Positions 40,737 through 49,199 of a DNA stretch of 64,000 nt are shown one piece after another. Each line of letters starts with the position of its first letter. Position 1 is the stretch's first letter. Made by a program: the position numbers and the translations under genes. This stretch comes from Anaerolineales bacterium (GTDB lineage: Bacteria; Chloroflexota; Anaerolineae; Anaerolineales; UBA6663), in NCBI GenBank assembly GCA_020850595.1, contig JADZEK010000081.1, positions 34,408-98,407 of the forward strand. Reading direction: 5' to 3'. The notes under the pieces were generated by a model. That model was not told the origin of the DNA. It was given only the letters and a program-made list of their open reading frames with translations, and did not search any database.

Positions 40737-42159
40737 GGGCGTCCTCCAGGCCGGTGAGCGCGGCGGCGCTCTGGCCGGTGTGTTGGGCCAGCAGCCCCAC
40801 CACGGCGGCGTGGCAGTTGAACCCCTGGCAGCGGCCTTGCAGGGCGCGTGTGCGGCGGCGCATTCCATCAATCGTCTGCGCTGGGATGGGCGCGGCCAGG
40901 GCGGCGCGCAGCTCGCCCAGCGACACGCGCTCGCAGTGGCACACCATCCGGCCGTAGTCGGGGTTGGCGGCGATCAGTTCCGCCGACTGGTACGGCCGCA
41001 CCCCCGCCTCGCCGATGTTGGGCATGTGCACCGGCGCGAAGTCTGGTTTGAGGCCCAGCCCCAGGCCGGCCTCTCCCAATAGCCCGACCACGTACTCGGC
41101 GATGCCCATGGCGCCGGAGATGCCGGTGGAGCGGATGCCGCCCACGGTGACATAGCGCTGCGCCGCGTGCAGCCTGATCTGGTAGTCGCTGTGTTCGGTG
41201 GCGGGCCGCAGCCCGGCGTAGGTGGCCGTCACCTCCTCGTGCAGCAGGTCGGGGATGATGACCCGGCCCTTCTCCCATAGCGCCTCCAGCCCGGCGGCGG
41301 TCGTGTTGGTGGCGGTCTTGTCGGGCAAATCTTCGGCGGTCGGGCCGAGCAGCACGTTGCCGTAAACCGTGGGGCTGATGAGCACGCCCTTGGTGGTGGC
41401 GGTGGGCACCGGCAGCAGGATGTGGTTGACCAGCCGCCGCGCGAACTTGTCGAAAACGATGAGTTGGCCCCGGCGCGGCGTGATCGTGAAGTCGTTGTGG
41501 CCCAGCAGCCGGTCAATCGTGTCGCCCTGCAAGCCCGCGGCATTGACCAGGTAGCGGCAGGTCAGCGCGCCGCCGGTGGCGCTGCTGAGGGTGTGCGTGC
41601 CGTCCGGCCCCGGCGCGATCTGCGTCACGGCGAAGTTCAGCCGCAGCGCCGTGCCGTTCAGCACGGCCTGCGTGGCGAGCGCCAGCGGCAGTGTGTAGGT
41701 GCACAGGATGCCCTCGCCCGGCACGAACAGCCCGCCCAGCGCACCGGGGCCGAGGTGCGGCTCGCGGCGGTAGACCTCGTCCGGCCCCATCAGGTAAATA
41801 TCGTCGTCGCCGTTGGCCAGGCCCTGCGCGTGCAGCTTGGGCAGCGCGGCCTGCTGTTCCGGCGTCCAGGCGATCAGCAGCCCGCCGGTCAGTTCCACCG
41901 GCACGCCCGCGGCCGGCAGGAACTCGGCCATGCGGGCATAGCTGCGCTTGAGCAGGCGCGACTCGAGCGTGCCGGGCTTAGCGTCGTAGCCGGTGTGCCA
42001 GATGGCCGTGTTGGCCTTGGAGGTGCCGACGCCGACATCCGTGCCGGCCTCGACCAGCGCCACTGAGAGAGCATAGCGGCTGAGTTCGCGCGCGATGGCT
42101 GAGCCGACCGCGCCCGCGCCGATGACGGCGACATCAAAGACAGGCGAAGAGGCAGACAT
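40726..42159 (-). CDS. GlpA-like FAD dehydrogenase with C-terminal BFD [2Fe-2S] domain
   Basis: A 477-aa protein: DAO-type FAD domain (FDVAVIGAGAVGSAIARELS; NAAGLQGDTIDRL; VGGIRSTGISGAMGIAEYV) and a C-terminal BFD-like 2Fe-2S domain with CHC (~415) and CQGFNC (~450). This combination is that of anaerobic glycerol-3-phosphate dehydrogenase subunit A. With the next gene it would oxidise a polyol phosphate. It lies directly after glycerol kinase in the same operon, which favours glycerol-3-phosphate, but tetritol or other polyol phosphates remain possible. Confidence 0.82.
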   Translation of the reverse strand: MSASSPVFDVAVIGAGAVGSAIARELSRYALSVALVEAGTDVGVGTSKANTAIWHTGYDAKPGTLESRLLKRSYARMAEFLPAAGVPVELTGGLLIAWTPEQQAALPKLHAQGLANGDDDIYLMGPDEVYRREPHLGPGALGGLFVPGEGILCTYTLPLALATQAVLNGTALRLNFAVTQIAPGPDGTHTLSSATGGALTCRYLVNAAGLQGDTIDRLLGHNDFTITPRRGQLIVFDKFARRLVNHILLPVPTATTKGVLISPTVYGNVLLGPTAEDLPDKTATNTTAAGLEALWEKGRVIIPDLLHEEVTATYAGLRPATEHSDYQIRLHAAQRYVTVGGIRSTGISGAMGIAEYVVGLLGEAGLGLGLKPDFAPVHMPNIGEAGVRPYQSAELIAANPDYGRMVCHCERVSLGELRAALAAPIPAQTIDGMRRRTRALQGRCQGFNCHAAVVGLLAQHTGQSAAALTGLEDARAH

Positions 42160-42186
42160 AGGTATGGTCCCAAAAAGAGCGGCGCC

Positions 42187-43668
42187 TCAGGCGGCATCGT
42201 GATAAGCCCTAACGGCGGCCACTGCCCGCCGCCAGCGCGCCAGCCGCGCCGCGCGTTCGTCGGCGCTGAGGCGCGGCGCGTAAGCGGCCTCCGCCTGCCA
42301 GCGCGCCGCCAGGTCGGGCAGGGTGTAGCCCAGGGCCGAGACCGCCGCCAAGTTAGCCATGCCGATGGCGGTGGCCTCGCGCGCGGCCGCCACGCGCACT
42401 TCCAGCCCGGTCAGGTCGGCCACGGCCTGCATCAGGTAGGCGTTGGCCGTCGGCCCGCCGTCCACCTTCAGGTACAGCGGAAAAGGTTGGCCGCTGGGCG
42501 CATAGTCGGCCTGCATGGCGCTGACCACCTCCACCACGCGGCAGGCCAGCCCCTCCAGCGTGGCGCGCGCCAGGTCGGCGGGCGTGGTGGCGCGGCTCAG
42601 GCCGAAGTAGGCCCCGCGCACATTTGTCTGCCAGTGGGGCGCGGCCAGCCCGGCCAGCGCGGGCACGCACACCACCTCGCTGTCGGTGGAACCGGCGGCC
42701 AGCGCGCCGCTGGCCGCCGCGTCGGGCAGCAGGCCCAGGTTCTCGGTCAGCCACTGCACCGCCGCGCCCATCACGAAAATGCCGCCGTCGAAGGCGTAGG
42801 CCGTCTGGCCGGGGAAGTCCCAGGCCACGGTCGTGAGCAAACCGTGCTGCGAGGGCCGGGGTTGTGTGCCCTGGTTCATGAGCAGGAAGCTGCCGGTGCC
42901 GAACGTGCATTTCACCTCGCCCGGCAAGAAGCACGCCTGCCCAAAGAGCGCGGCCTGCTGGTCCACCAGCAGCGCGTGCAGCGGCAGTTGCCGGCCGCCG
43001 AAGTCCAGGTGGCCCACATAACCCGCGGCCGGGCGCACCTCCGGCAGCAGGCCGCGCGGCACGTCGAACAGCCGCAGCAGGTCGTCATCCCAGGCGCGGC
43101 GGTTGATATCGAAGAGCAGCGTGCGCGCGGCGGTCGAGGCGTCGGTGACGTGCAGCGCGCCGCCGCTCAACTGCCACAATACCCAACTGTCGGTGGTGCC
43201 AAAACGCACCCGCCCCGCGCGGGCCGCCGCCGCCAGGTCGGGGTCGGCTTCCAGCACGGCGCGCAGCTTGGGGGCGGTGAAGTAGCTGTCGAGCAGCAGG
43301 CCGGTGCGGGCGCGCAGCCAGTCGGCGCCTAAGCTCGGGCGCAGCGCCGCGCACACGCCCGCCCCGCGCTGGTCTTGCCACACAATCGCCGGGGTCAGCG
43401 GCTCGCCGCTGGCCGCGTCCCACAGCAAGAAGGTTTCGCCCTGGTTATCGAAGCCCAGCGCGGTGATGGCGTAGTCGGCCAGCAGCGGCGCGGCGGCGGC
43501 GCGCACGGCGGTCAGGATGTCCCACGGGTCTTGCTCCACCCAGCCGGGGCGGGGGAAGCGGGAGCCGACGCCGACCGAGCGACGTGCGACGACGCGCCCG
43601 GCCTCGTCCACGACGACGGCGGTGGTTTGCGTGGTGCCCTGGTCTATGCCGAGCAGGTAAGCGGGCAT
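42187..43668 (-). CDS. glpK: Glycerol kinase (FGGY family)
   Basis: A 493-aa FGGY kinase with the glycerol-kinase-type N-terminus YLLGIDQGTTQTTAVVVDEA, GWVEQDPWDIL, IVWQDQRG near 93, FGTGSFLLMNQG near 265, and a C-terminal signature in LYLKVDGGPTANAYLMQA (~395-412). Product would be glycerol-3-phosphate. Some family landmarks are altered from the E. coli enzyme, so a related polyol (erythritol, threitol) is not excluded. Gene order is aminotransferase, kinase, GlpA-like, GlpB-like. Confidence 0.8.
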   Translation of the reverse strand: MPAYLLGIDQGTTQTTAVVVDEAGRVVARRSVGVGSRFPRPGWVEQDPWDILTAVRAAAAPLLADYAITALGFDNQGETFLLWDAASGEPLTPAIVWQDQRGAGVCAALRPSLGADWLRARTGLLLDSYFTAPKLRAVLEADPDLAAAARAGRVRFGTTDSWVLWQLSGGALHVTDASTAARTLLFDINRRAWDDDLLRLFDVPRGLLPEVRPAAGYVGHLDFGGRQLPLHALLVDQQAALFGQACFLPGEVKCTFGTGSFLLMNQGTQPRPSQHGLLTTVAWDFPGQTAYAFDGGIFVMGAAVQWLTENLGLLPDAAASGALAAGSTDSEVVCVPALAGLAAPHWQTNVRGAYFGLSRATTPADLARATLEGLACRVVEVVSAMQADYAPSGQPFPLYLKVDGGPTANAYLMQAVADLTGLEVRVAAAREATAIGMANLAAVSALGYTLPDLAARWQAEAAYAPRLSADERAARLARWRRAVAAVRAYHDAA

Positions 43669-43690
43669 GGGCGGCCTGCCTCGTGCTGGG

Positions 43691-44998
43691 TTACAGGCGG
43701 GCGCGCAACTCGGGTGTGCCGTAGTCGAATCGCACCCCGGCGGCGGTCTTCTCCGCGAAGGCCGTGGCGACCTTAATCACCGCGTCGGCCACGTCGTCCA
43801 GGTCCTGGCGCTCCAGCAGCGGGTGCACGCTCGCCAGCCAGAAGACCTCCTCGCAGGCGGTCTCGGCCACCGGGCACAGGCCGGGGCCGTATTCTACGTG
43901 GCCGTCGTAATACTTGCAGTCGAATGGGCAACTCTTGCCGCCATAGCCGCTCTTGTTCACGAACACCGGCTCCAGGTGCTGCGGTATGATCCAGCGCGTG
44001 GTCGAGATATAGCCCAGATCATACACGCCCTCGGCCGCCAGCGCCGCGGCAAAGCTGAGCATGTCGGCCCCCAGCACCTGCCGGTTGAGGCGGATGACGT
44101 AGTAGAAGTACACCCGGTCGCCCCACTCTGGCTCGGCGGGCGTGGTGATGCCCGGCAGGCCCTTGAGGCGCTCGGTCAGGTAGCGGGCGTTGGCGGTGCG
44201 CTGGGCGATCAGCCGGTCGGCCTTCTTCATCTGCTCCAGCCCAATAGCGGCCTGCATGTTGGTGATGCGGTAGTTGGTGCACGGCAGGCCGAAGTGGTAC
44301 TTGGAAGCCTTGCCCAGCGCGCGCTTACGGGCGAAGTCGCTGTAGCCCCACATCTTGTCGGCCAAGTCGTCGTCGTCGGTGATGACAAACCCGCCCTCGC
44401 CGGTGTTGGTGATCTTGCCGGTGATGGTGCTGAACGAGCCGACGTGCCCGATGGTGCCGATCTTGCGGCCCTTGTAGGTGGCGCCCAGCGACTGCGCGGC
44501 ATCTTCCAGCACCCACAGGTTGTGCTTCCGGGCCAGGTCCATGATCGGGTCCATATCCACCGGCGTGCCGGTGATGGCGACCGGGATGATGGCCTTGGTG
44601 CGCTTGGTGATCTTGCGCTCGATGTCGGCCGGGTCGAGCGTCAGGTGCACCGGGTCCACGTCGGCGAAGATCGGCACGGCGTTCTGCTCTAGCACGCAGG
44701 TGTTCGAGGCGATGAAGGTGTAGGGGGTGACGATGACCTCGTCGCCGGGGCCGACGCCAAAAGCGGCCAGGGCGATGTGCAGCGAGGTGGTGCCGCTGGA
44801 GACCGCGATGGCGTGCTTCACGCCGAACCACTCCGCCAGGGCCTGTTCATATTCAACCGTGGCCTCGGCCCGGCGCAGCTTCTTCTGCTTGGCGACGGTC
44901 AGCAGCGCCTGAAGCTCCTCTTCCTCGAACACGTCGGTTTCGACAATCGGGCCGCGAGAACGGACGGGCGCGCCGCCGTCAATGGCGAGTTTAGACAT
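43691..44998 (-). CDS. DegT/DnrJ/EryC1/StrS-family PLP aminotransferase
   Basis: A 435-aa sugar-aminotransferase-fold enzyme. Visible: AIAVSSGTTSLHIALAAFGV (PLP phosphate binding, ~63), DEVIVTPYTFIAS, VLEDAAQSLGATYKGRKIG (~163), and the PLP lysine in FSTITGKITNTGEGG (~194). A C-terminal Cys-rich stretch (SCPFDCKYY) is present. The family aminates keto-sugars or keto-inositols. It leads a kinase/flavoenzyme operon behind a promoter with a GntR-type operator. The start at 44998 has AAGGAG upstream; an in-frame start at 45100 would begin inside the operator and is rejected. Confidence 0.85.
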   Translation of the reverse strand: MSKLAIDGGAPVRSRGPIVETDVFEEEELQALLTVAKQKKLRRAEATVEYEQALAEWFGVKHAIAVSSGTTSLHIALAAFGVGPGDEVIVTPYTFIASNTCVLEQNAVPIFADVDPVHLTLDPADIERKITKRTKAIIPVAITGTPVDMDPIMDLARKHNLWVLEDAAQSLGATYKGRKIGTIGHVGSFSTITGKITNTGEGGFVITDDDDLADKMWGYSDFARKRALGKASKYHFGLPCTNYRITNMQAAIGLEQMKKADRLIAQRTANARYLTERLKGLPGITTPAEPEWGDRVYFYYVIRLNRQVLGADMLSFAAALAAEGVYDLGYISTTRWIIPQHLEPVFVNKSGYGGKSCPFDCKYYDGHVEYGPGLCPVAETACEEVFWLASVHPLLERQDLDDVADAVIKVATAFAEKTAAGVRFDYGTPELRARL

Positions 44999-45088
44999 GC
45001 CGGTCTCCTTTGGGCGGGCCGCACGGGAGAAAATGCGTCGCCGGCCCTGTACCTCTTTACAGGGAGGAAATGGTAGGCTATAGTAGGC

Positions 45089-45101
45089 GTTGTCGGACAA
45101 C
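45089..45101. promoter_or_regulatory. GntR-type operator GTTGTC-G-GACAAC
   Basis: A perfect 6-1-6 palindrome just downstream of the -10 of the aminotransferase promoter, inside the divergent gap to the second GntR gene. The same half-sites occur at 34535-34547 and 61568-61580. Confidence 0.65.
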
Positions 45102-45115
45102 CTACATCTTCCGCC

Positions 45116-45145
45116 ATGTTACAGCAGGCACAAGCTCTGTGTCAA
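45116..45145 (-). promoter_or_regulatory. Promoter of the aminotransferase-glpK operon
   Basis: Minus strand TTGACA (45140-45145), 18-bp spacer, TAACAT (45116-45121). The rest of the divergent gap up to 45334 holds no other clear signal. Confidence 0.65.
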
Positions 45146-45334
45146 GCAGAATGGCGGAAAACTGGAGAGATGGCAGGGGGTAGCGCTCACGCTCGCTGGG
45201 CGGAGGCCGCGGCACCGAGCGCCGGCAGGGTGTGGCGCGCGAAGGACGCCGCCGAAACGTTGGGTTGCGGATGTTCGGTTTGACGCTAAGATAGGCAAAA
45301 CTGCGAAGTCCCGCAAGCGGAGAACGCCAGCCTC

Positions 45335-46120
45335 ATGCCGATTAGACCCAACATCGCGCCAGTTCAGAACAGCGTCAGCCTGCCCGAAAAGGTCGCCGAG
45401 CAACTGCGCGACATGGTCATCCGGGGCGAACTGGCCCCCAGCGCGCAGTTGCCCACCGAGCCGGAACTGTCGCGCGCCATGAACGTCAGCCGCAGCACGC
45501 TGCGCACCGCCCTCGACACCCTGGTGCGCGAAGGCGTGGTCGTGCGCCGGCGCGGCATCGGCACATTTGTGGCCGAGCAGCCGCTGGCCGCCAACAACCT
45601 CAACCTCAACTGGGGCGTTACCGAGGTCATCCGCGCCACCGGCGCCAAACCGGGCACGACCGACTTGCGCCTGGTAACCGACACCGCCGACGAACGCCAG
45701 GCGACGCGGCTGAACGTGCAGCACGGCGACCCGGTCATCATCGTGGAGCGCGTGCGGCTGGCCGACGAGCGCCGCGTGGTGTTCTCGCGTGACTACTTCG
45801 CCGCGGCCCAGTTCGACGCCTGGCCCGGCGGGCTGGCGCTGGCCGAGTTCGAGGCGTACCTCAAGCAGCACCAGTCGCTCTATGGCTATTTGCGCGAGAA
45901 GTTCGGGTTCGATTTTCACCACGCCGGCGCGTGGCTGCGGCCGGTGATGGCCGACCCGCTGCTGGTCGAGCGCCTGCGCATCACGCCCGACACGGCGCTC
46001 TTGTATATCGAGCAGGTGGATTACGACGCCAACGGCCGGCCGCTGGTGCTGGCCGACGAGTATCACGTCGCCGAAGCCTTTAATTTCACCGTCTATCGTT
46101 CGCGCCTCACGCCCGGCTGA
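45335..46120 (+). CDS. GntR-family (HutC/UTRA) transcriptional regulator 2
   Basis: A 261-aa regulator. The winged helix-turn-helix is LPTEPELSRAMNVSRSTLRT with GIGTFVAEQPL following, then a UTRA effector domain (~95-255; VFSRDYFAAAQF, VLADEYHVAEAFNF). It is paralogous to the regulator at 34567-35331. It is divergent from the DegT-glpK operon and shares the gap that carries the 45089 palindrome, so it is a candidate repressor of that operon. rpiB follows after 26 nt. Confidence 0.88.
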   Translation: MPIRPNIAPVQNSVSLPEKVAEQLRDMVIRGELAPSAQLPTEPELSRAMNVSRSTLRTALDTLVREGVVVRRRGIGTFVAEQPLAANNLNLNWGVTEVIRATGAKPGTTDLRLVTDTADERQATRLNVQHGDPVIIVERVRLADERRVVFSRDYFAAAQFDAWPGGLALAEFEAYLKQHQSLYGYLREKFGFDFHHAGAWLRPVMADPLLVERLRITPDTALLYIEQVDYDANGRPLVLADEYHVAEAFNFTVYRSRLTPG

Positions 46121-46146
46121 GGCCGCGGCCCACAGCCAGAGGACTC

Positions 46147-46611
46147 ATGCGCATCATCATCGGCAGCGATCACTATGGTTTCCCCCTCAAGGAAGACCTC
46201 AAGCAATACCTGATTGAACTCGGCCACGAGCCGGTAGACGTGGGCTGCCAGCGCGCCGACGAGCCGGTGGATTACCCAGACGTGGCCGTGGACGTGGCCC
46301 AGCGCATCGCCCACCACGACTTCGAGCGCGGCATCCTCATCTGCGGCACCGGCGCGGGCATGGCGATTGTGGCGAACAAGGTGGCGGGCGTGCGGGCCGT
46401 GTGCGCCCACGACCCCTACTCGGCCGAGCGCGCGCGCAAGAGCAACAACGCGCAGGTGATTACCATGGGGGCGCAGATCATCGGCACGGCGCTGGGCCGG
46501 CAGTTGCTCGACCACTGGCTGGCGGCCGAGTACACTGGCGGGCGCTCGGCCCCCAAGGTGGAAAAGATCGAGGCGCTCGACCGGCTGCCGCGCGCGGGCG
46601 TCAAAGAGTAG
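46147..46611 (+). CDS. rpiB: RpiB/LacAB-family sugar-phosphate isomerase
   Basis: A 154-aa protein with the RpiB landmarks MRIIIGSDHYGFPLKEDL, DYPDVAVDVAQRI, catalytic CGTGAGM (~70) and NNAQVITMGAQIIG near 100. The family isomerises ribose-5-phosphate/ribulose-5-phosphate; relatives act on allose, galactose or erythrulose phosphates. In a catabolic block beside a GntR gene, a substrate-specific isomerase (for example EryI-like) is as likely as a housekeeping one. Confidence 0.87.
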   Translation: MRIIIGSDHYGFPLKEDLKQYLIELGHEPVDVGCQRADEPVDYPDVAVDVAQRIAHHDFERGILICGTGAGMAIVANKVAGVRAVCAHDPYSAERARKSNNAQVITMGAQIIGTALGRQLLDHWLAAEYTGGRSAPKVEKIEALDRLPRAGVKE

Positions 46612-46641
46612 CGGCGCGCCGGCGCCTTGGCTAGAAATAGA

Positions 46642-46675
46642 AGCGGGGCCGATCAGTCAACCTGACCGGCCCCGC
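46642..46675. terminator. Terminator-like hairpin between convergent genes
   Basis: Stem AGCGGGGCCG with its complement CGGCCCCGCT, slightly interrupted near the loop, followed by TGTGTTGTT. It separates rpiB from the convergent PhyH gene. Confidence 0.65.
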
Positions 46676-46706
46676 TGTGTTGTTACGTTCCGCTGAGCGC
46701 GCCGGG

Positions 46707-47561
46707 TTAGCCGCGCGCCGGCTCCTTCATAGTGGCTTTGGCCTTGACGACCTCCGCGGCCAGGAAGGGGTCTTGCGAGAGACCCTGCTCCATGTGCACG
46801 CGGCGGGCCGGGGTGGCCGTGCGCAGCATGGCTGGGCCGTACAGCGAGTCGGGCCAGAAGCGCGCGAAGCCGGCCACTTCGTTTTGCAGCAGCGGCAGAT
46901 CGGCCTCGGCGTAGCGCGGCGTGCAGTTAATGGTAAACATGCGCCGCCGGTTGCTGCCGCCCCACGAGCTGTGCTTGGTGGCCTGGTTGAACACCACCAC
47001 GTCGCCCGGCTGGCTGGCGAGCGTGATGGCCGGCACCTGCGCGCCGCTAAGCCCGACGGCCTCGCTGGGGTTCTTCAGCGCGGTATGCAGATCCATGGCG
47101 AAGGTGTCGCCGTAGCGGTGGCTGCCGGGGATGACGCGCAGCGCGCCGGTGGCCGCATCTACCGGGTCGAGGTAGAGCGCCAGCTTGTAGAACAGGCGCG
47201 GGGGCTTGCCGCGAGCCTTGCCCGACCAATCGGTGTCGGAGTGCCAGTTGGTGTCGCCGACGTAGAAGTTGCCGTCGCTGCCCAGGTAGTTGTAGTCCGC
47301 GCCCAGCAGGTCGGTGAACAGGCCGTCAATCCGCGGGTCATCAACGAGCGACGAGAGATATTCCGACTGGTCAATGAAGGGCACGATGCACGAGCGGGCG
47401 GTACCGTCGTGGGCCAGGCCGTTGTGCCCACCGCCCCGGCCGGCAAAGACGGCCTCGAACTCCGCGATGATGCGCTCAATCCGGTCGGCGAGCAGGCCGG
47501 GGAAGACCAGGTAGCCGAACAAATCCATGTGGGCAAGCTGCTGAGCGGTCAGGAAGCTCAT
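46707..47561 (-). CDS. Phytanoyl-CoA dioxygenase (PhyH) family protein 2
   Basis: A 284-aa 2-oxoglutarate/iron dioxygenase. Iron ligands appear in NWHSDTDW (~105) and FNQATKHSSWGG (~205), with GSNRRRMFTIN for 2-oxoglutarate binding. It is distant from the PhyH protein at 30742-31566 but has the same fold and length. It is the last gene of the minus-strand block headed by the enolase-superfamily gene. Substrate unknown; a sugar- or polyol-linked ether or lipid is possible. Confidence 0.8.
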   Translation of the reverse strand: MSFLTAQQLAHMDLFGYLVFPGLLADRIERIIAEFEAVFAGRGGGHNGLAHDGTARSCIVPFIDQSEYLSSLVDDPRIDGLFTDLLGADYNYLGSDGNFYVGDTNWHSDTDWSGKARGKPPRLFYKLALYLDPVDAATGALRVIPGSHRYGDTFAMDLHTALKNPSEAVGLSGAQVPAITLASQPGDVVVFNQATKHSSWGGSNRRRMFTINCTPRYAEADLPLLQNEVAGFARFWPDSLYGPAMLRTATPARRVHMEQGLSQDPFLAAEVVKAKATMKEPARG

Positions 47562-47642
47562 GGTTTACCTCGCTGGGCGACGAAGCCGGGTTGTGGCTGC
47601 GGCTGACGCGGCGCGGAGTATAGCACGACCCCGAGCTGGCGG

Positions 47643-49190
47643 TCAGAGGTCGGAGGGCGGCGGCGGCGCGGCGGCGGCCGCCTGCTCAAACGCGGGCAAT
47701 AAGCTGAAGTAGACGCGGCGGTAAAGGGCATAGGCCGCTGCATACGCGACGTGGGCGGCTGGGCTGGGGTCGAAGCGCGCGGCCAGGCGCACCACCTGCG
47801 GGCAGGCCTCGGCGGGCGTGGCGTAGGCCCTGGCCCCAATTAGCGCCAGCACGGCCGCGCCCACGGCGGTGGTCTCGATGTTCTCCGGCACCGCCACCGG
47901 CAGCCCGGTCACGTCGGCCTTGATCTGGTTCCACAGGGCGCTGCGCGCGCCGCCGCCCATCACGCGCAGCTCGCGGGTAGGCAGGCCCAGCGCCCGCAGT
48001 TGGTCGCTGTTGTCGCGCAGGCCGTACGCCGAGCCTTCGAGCACGGCGCGCACCAGGTGGGCGCGCGTGTGCGCCAGCGTGAAGCCGAACAGGTTGCCGC
48101 GCGCCGCGTCGTTCCAGGTGGGCGTGGTCGCGCCCATCAGCGTGGGCAGGAACACCAACCCTTCGGAGCCGGGTGGCACGGCCGCGGCCAGCGCATCAAG
48201 CGCGGCGTAGGCGCTAGGCCCGCCCGCCGTGGCGGCGCGCTGCTCGTCGGGCGCGAAGTGGTCGCGCAGCCAGCGCAGGTTCGCGCCCGACACAAAGCCG
48301 GGGTTCTCCAGCAGCCACAGCGCTGGGTCGGCGTGGCAGTGCGTTTCGATCAGGCGCGTAGGGTCGAAAGCCGGCGCGGCGGCGGCGGCACATACTGGCT
48401 CCGACGTGCCGGCGATGTCGCCGATCAGCCCCGCCTCCACCACGCCCGCGCCCAGGCAGGCGGCGTGCTCGTCGCCGCTGCCCACCACGACAAGCGTCTC
48501 CGCGCTCAAGCCCAGCGCGGCGGCGCGCTCCGGGCGCAGGCGGCCCAGGCGCTCGGTGGCAGGGTGCACCGGCGGCAGTTGGGCGCGGTCTACGCCAAAG
48601 GCGGCGCACAGGGCGGGCGACCAATCGCGCGCGCGCACGTCCAGCAGCAGCGACGACGAGGCGTTCGAGTAGTCCACGGCCAACTCGCCGGTCAGCCAGT
48701 GTGCCATGTAGCTGCCCGGCTGGAGCCAGTAGGCGGCGCGCGCGGCCACGCCCGGCTCGTGATCCATGATCCAGCGCAGCTTGGGCGCGACGTGGCTGGG
48801 GTCGAGGTTGAGGCCGCAGAGGTTGAAGACCGCCGCCTCGCCGAGCGCAGCCCTCACCGGCCGGCACTGCGCGGCGGCGCGCCGGTCCATCCAGATGATG
48901 GCCGGGCGCAGCGCCGCGCCCGCCGCGTCAATCGCTACCACCCCCTCCACCTGGCTGGCCAGGCCCAGGGCGCGGATGCGGAGCGGGTCCACGCCGGTCT
49001 CGGCCAACAGGCGGCGCACGGCCTGGGTGAAGGCGTCCGTCCAGCGCGCGACGGGCTGCTCGGCCCACAGCGGTTGCGGGTAGTCAATGCCGTAGGCGGC
49101 GGCCGCCTCGCCCACCAGCGCGCCATCAAAGGCGACCAGCAGGGCCTTGGTGCTTTGCGAGCCAACGTCCACGCCGATGACGTAGTCCAT
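47643..49190 (-). CDS. FGGY-family carbohydrate kinase, xylulokinase-like
   Basis: A ~515-aa kinase with MDYVIGVDVGSQSTKALLVA at the start, a catalytic base region IIWMDRRA (~100), VVGSGDEHAACLGAGV (~240) and a C-terminal GGGARSALWNQIKADVTGLP (~415-434). It resembles xylulose/sugar kinases more than the glycerol kinase at 42187-43668. It phosphorylates a pentose, ketose or polyol; substrate unknown. The ATG at 49190 is used; a TTG 6 nt upstream is possible. The DUF2264 gene ends 10 nt upstream. Confidence 0.8.
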   Translation of the reverse strand: MDYVIGVDVGSQSTKALLVAFDGALVGEAAAAYGIDYPQPLWAEQPVARWTDAFTQAVRRLLAETGVDPLRIRALGLASQVEGVVAIDAAGAALRPAIIWMDRRAAAQCRPVRAALGEAAVFNLCGLNLDPSHVAPKLRWIMDHEPGVAARAAYWLQPGSYMAHWLTGELAVDYSNASSSLLLDVRARDWSPALCAAFGVDRAQLPPVHPATERLGRLRPERAAALGLSAETLVVVGSGDEHAACLGAGVVEAGLIGDIAGTSEPVCAAAAAPAFDPTRLIETHCHADPALWLLENPGFVSGANLRWLRDHFAPDEQRAATAGGPSAYAALDALAAAVPPGSEGLVFLPTLMGATTPTWNDAARGNLFGFTLAHTRAHLVRAVLEGSAYGLRDNSDQLRALGLPTRELRVMGGGARSALWNQIKADVTGLPVAVPENIETTAVGAAVLALIGARAYATPAEACPQVVRLAARFDPSPAAHVAYAAAYALYRRVYFSLLPAFEQAAAAAPPPPSDL

Positions 49191-49199
49191 AGGCAAGGG

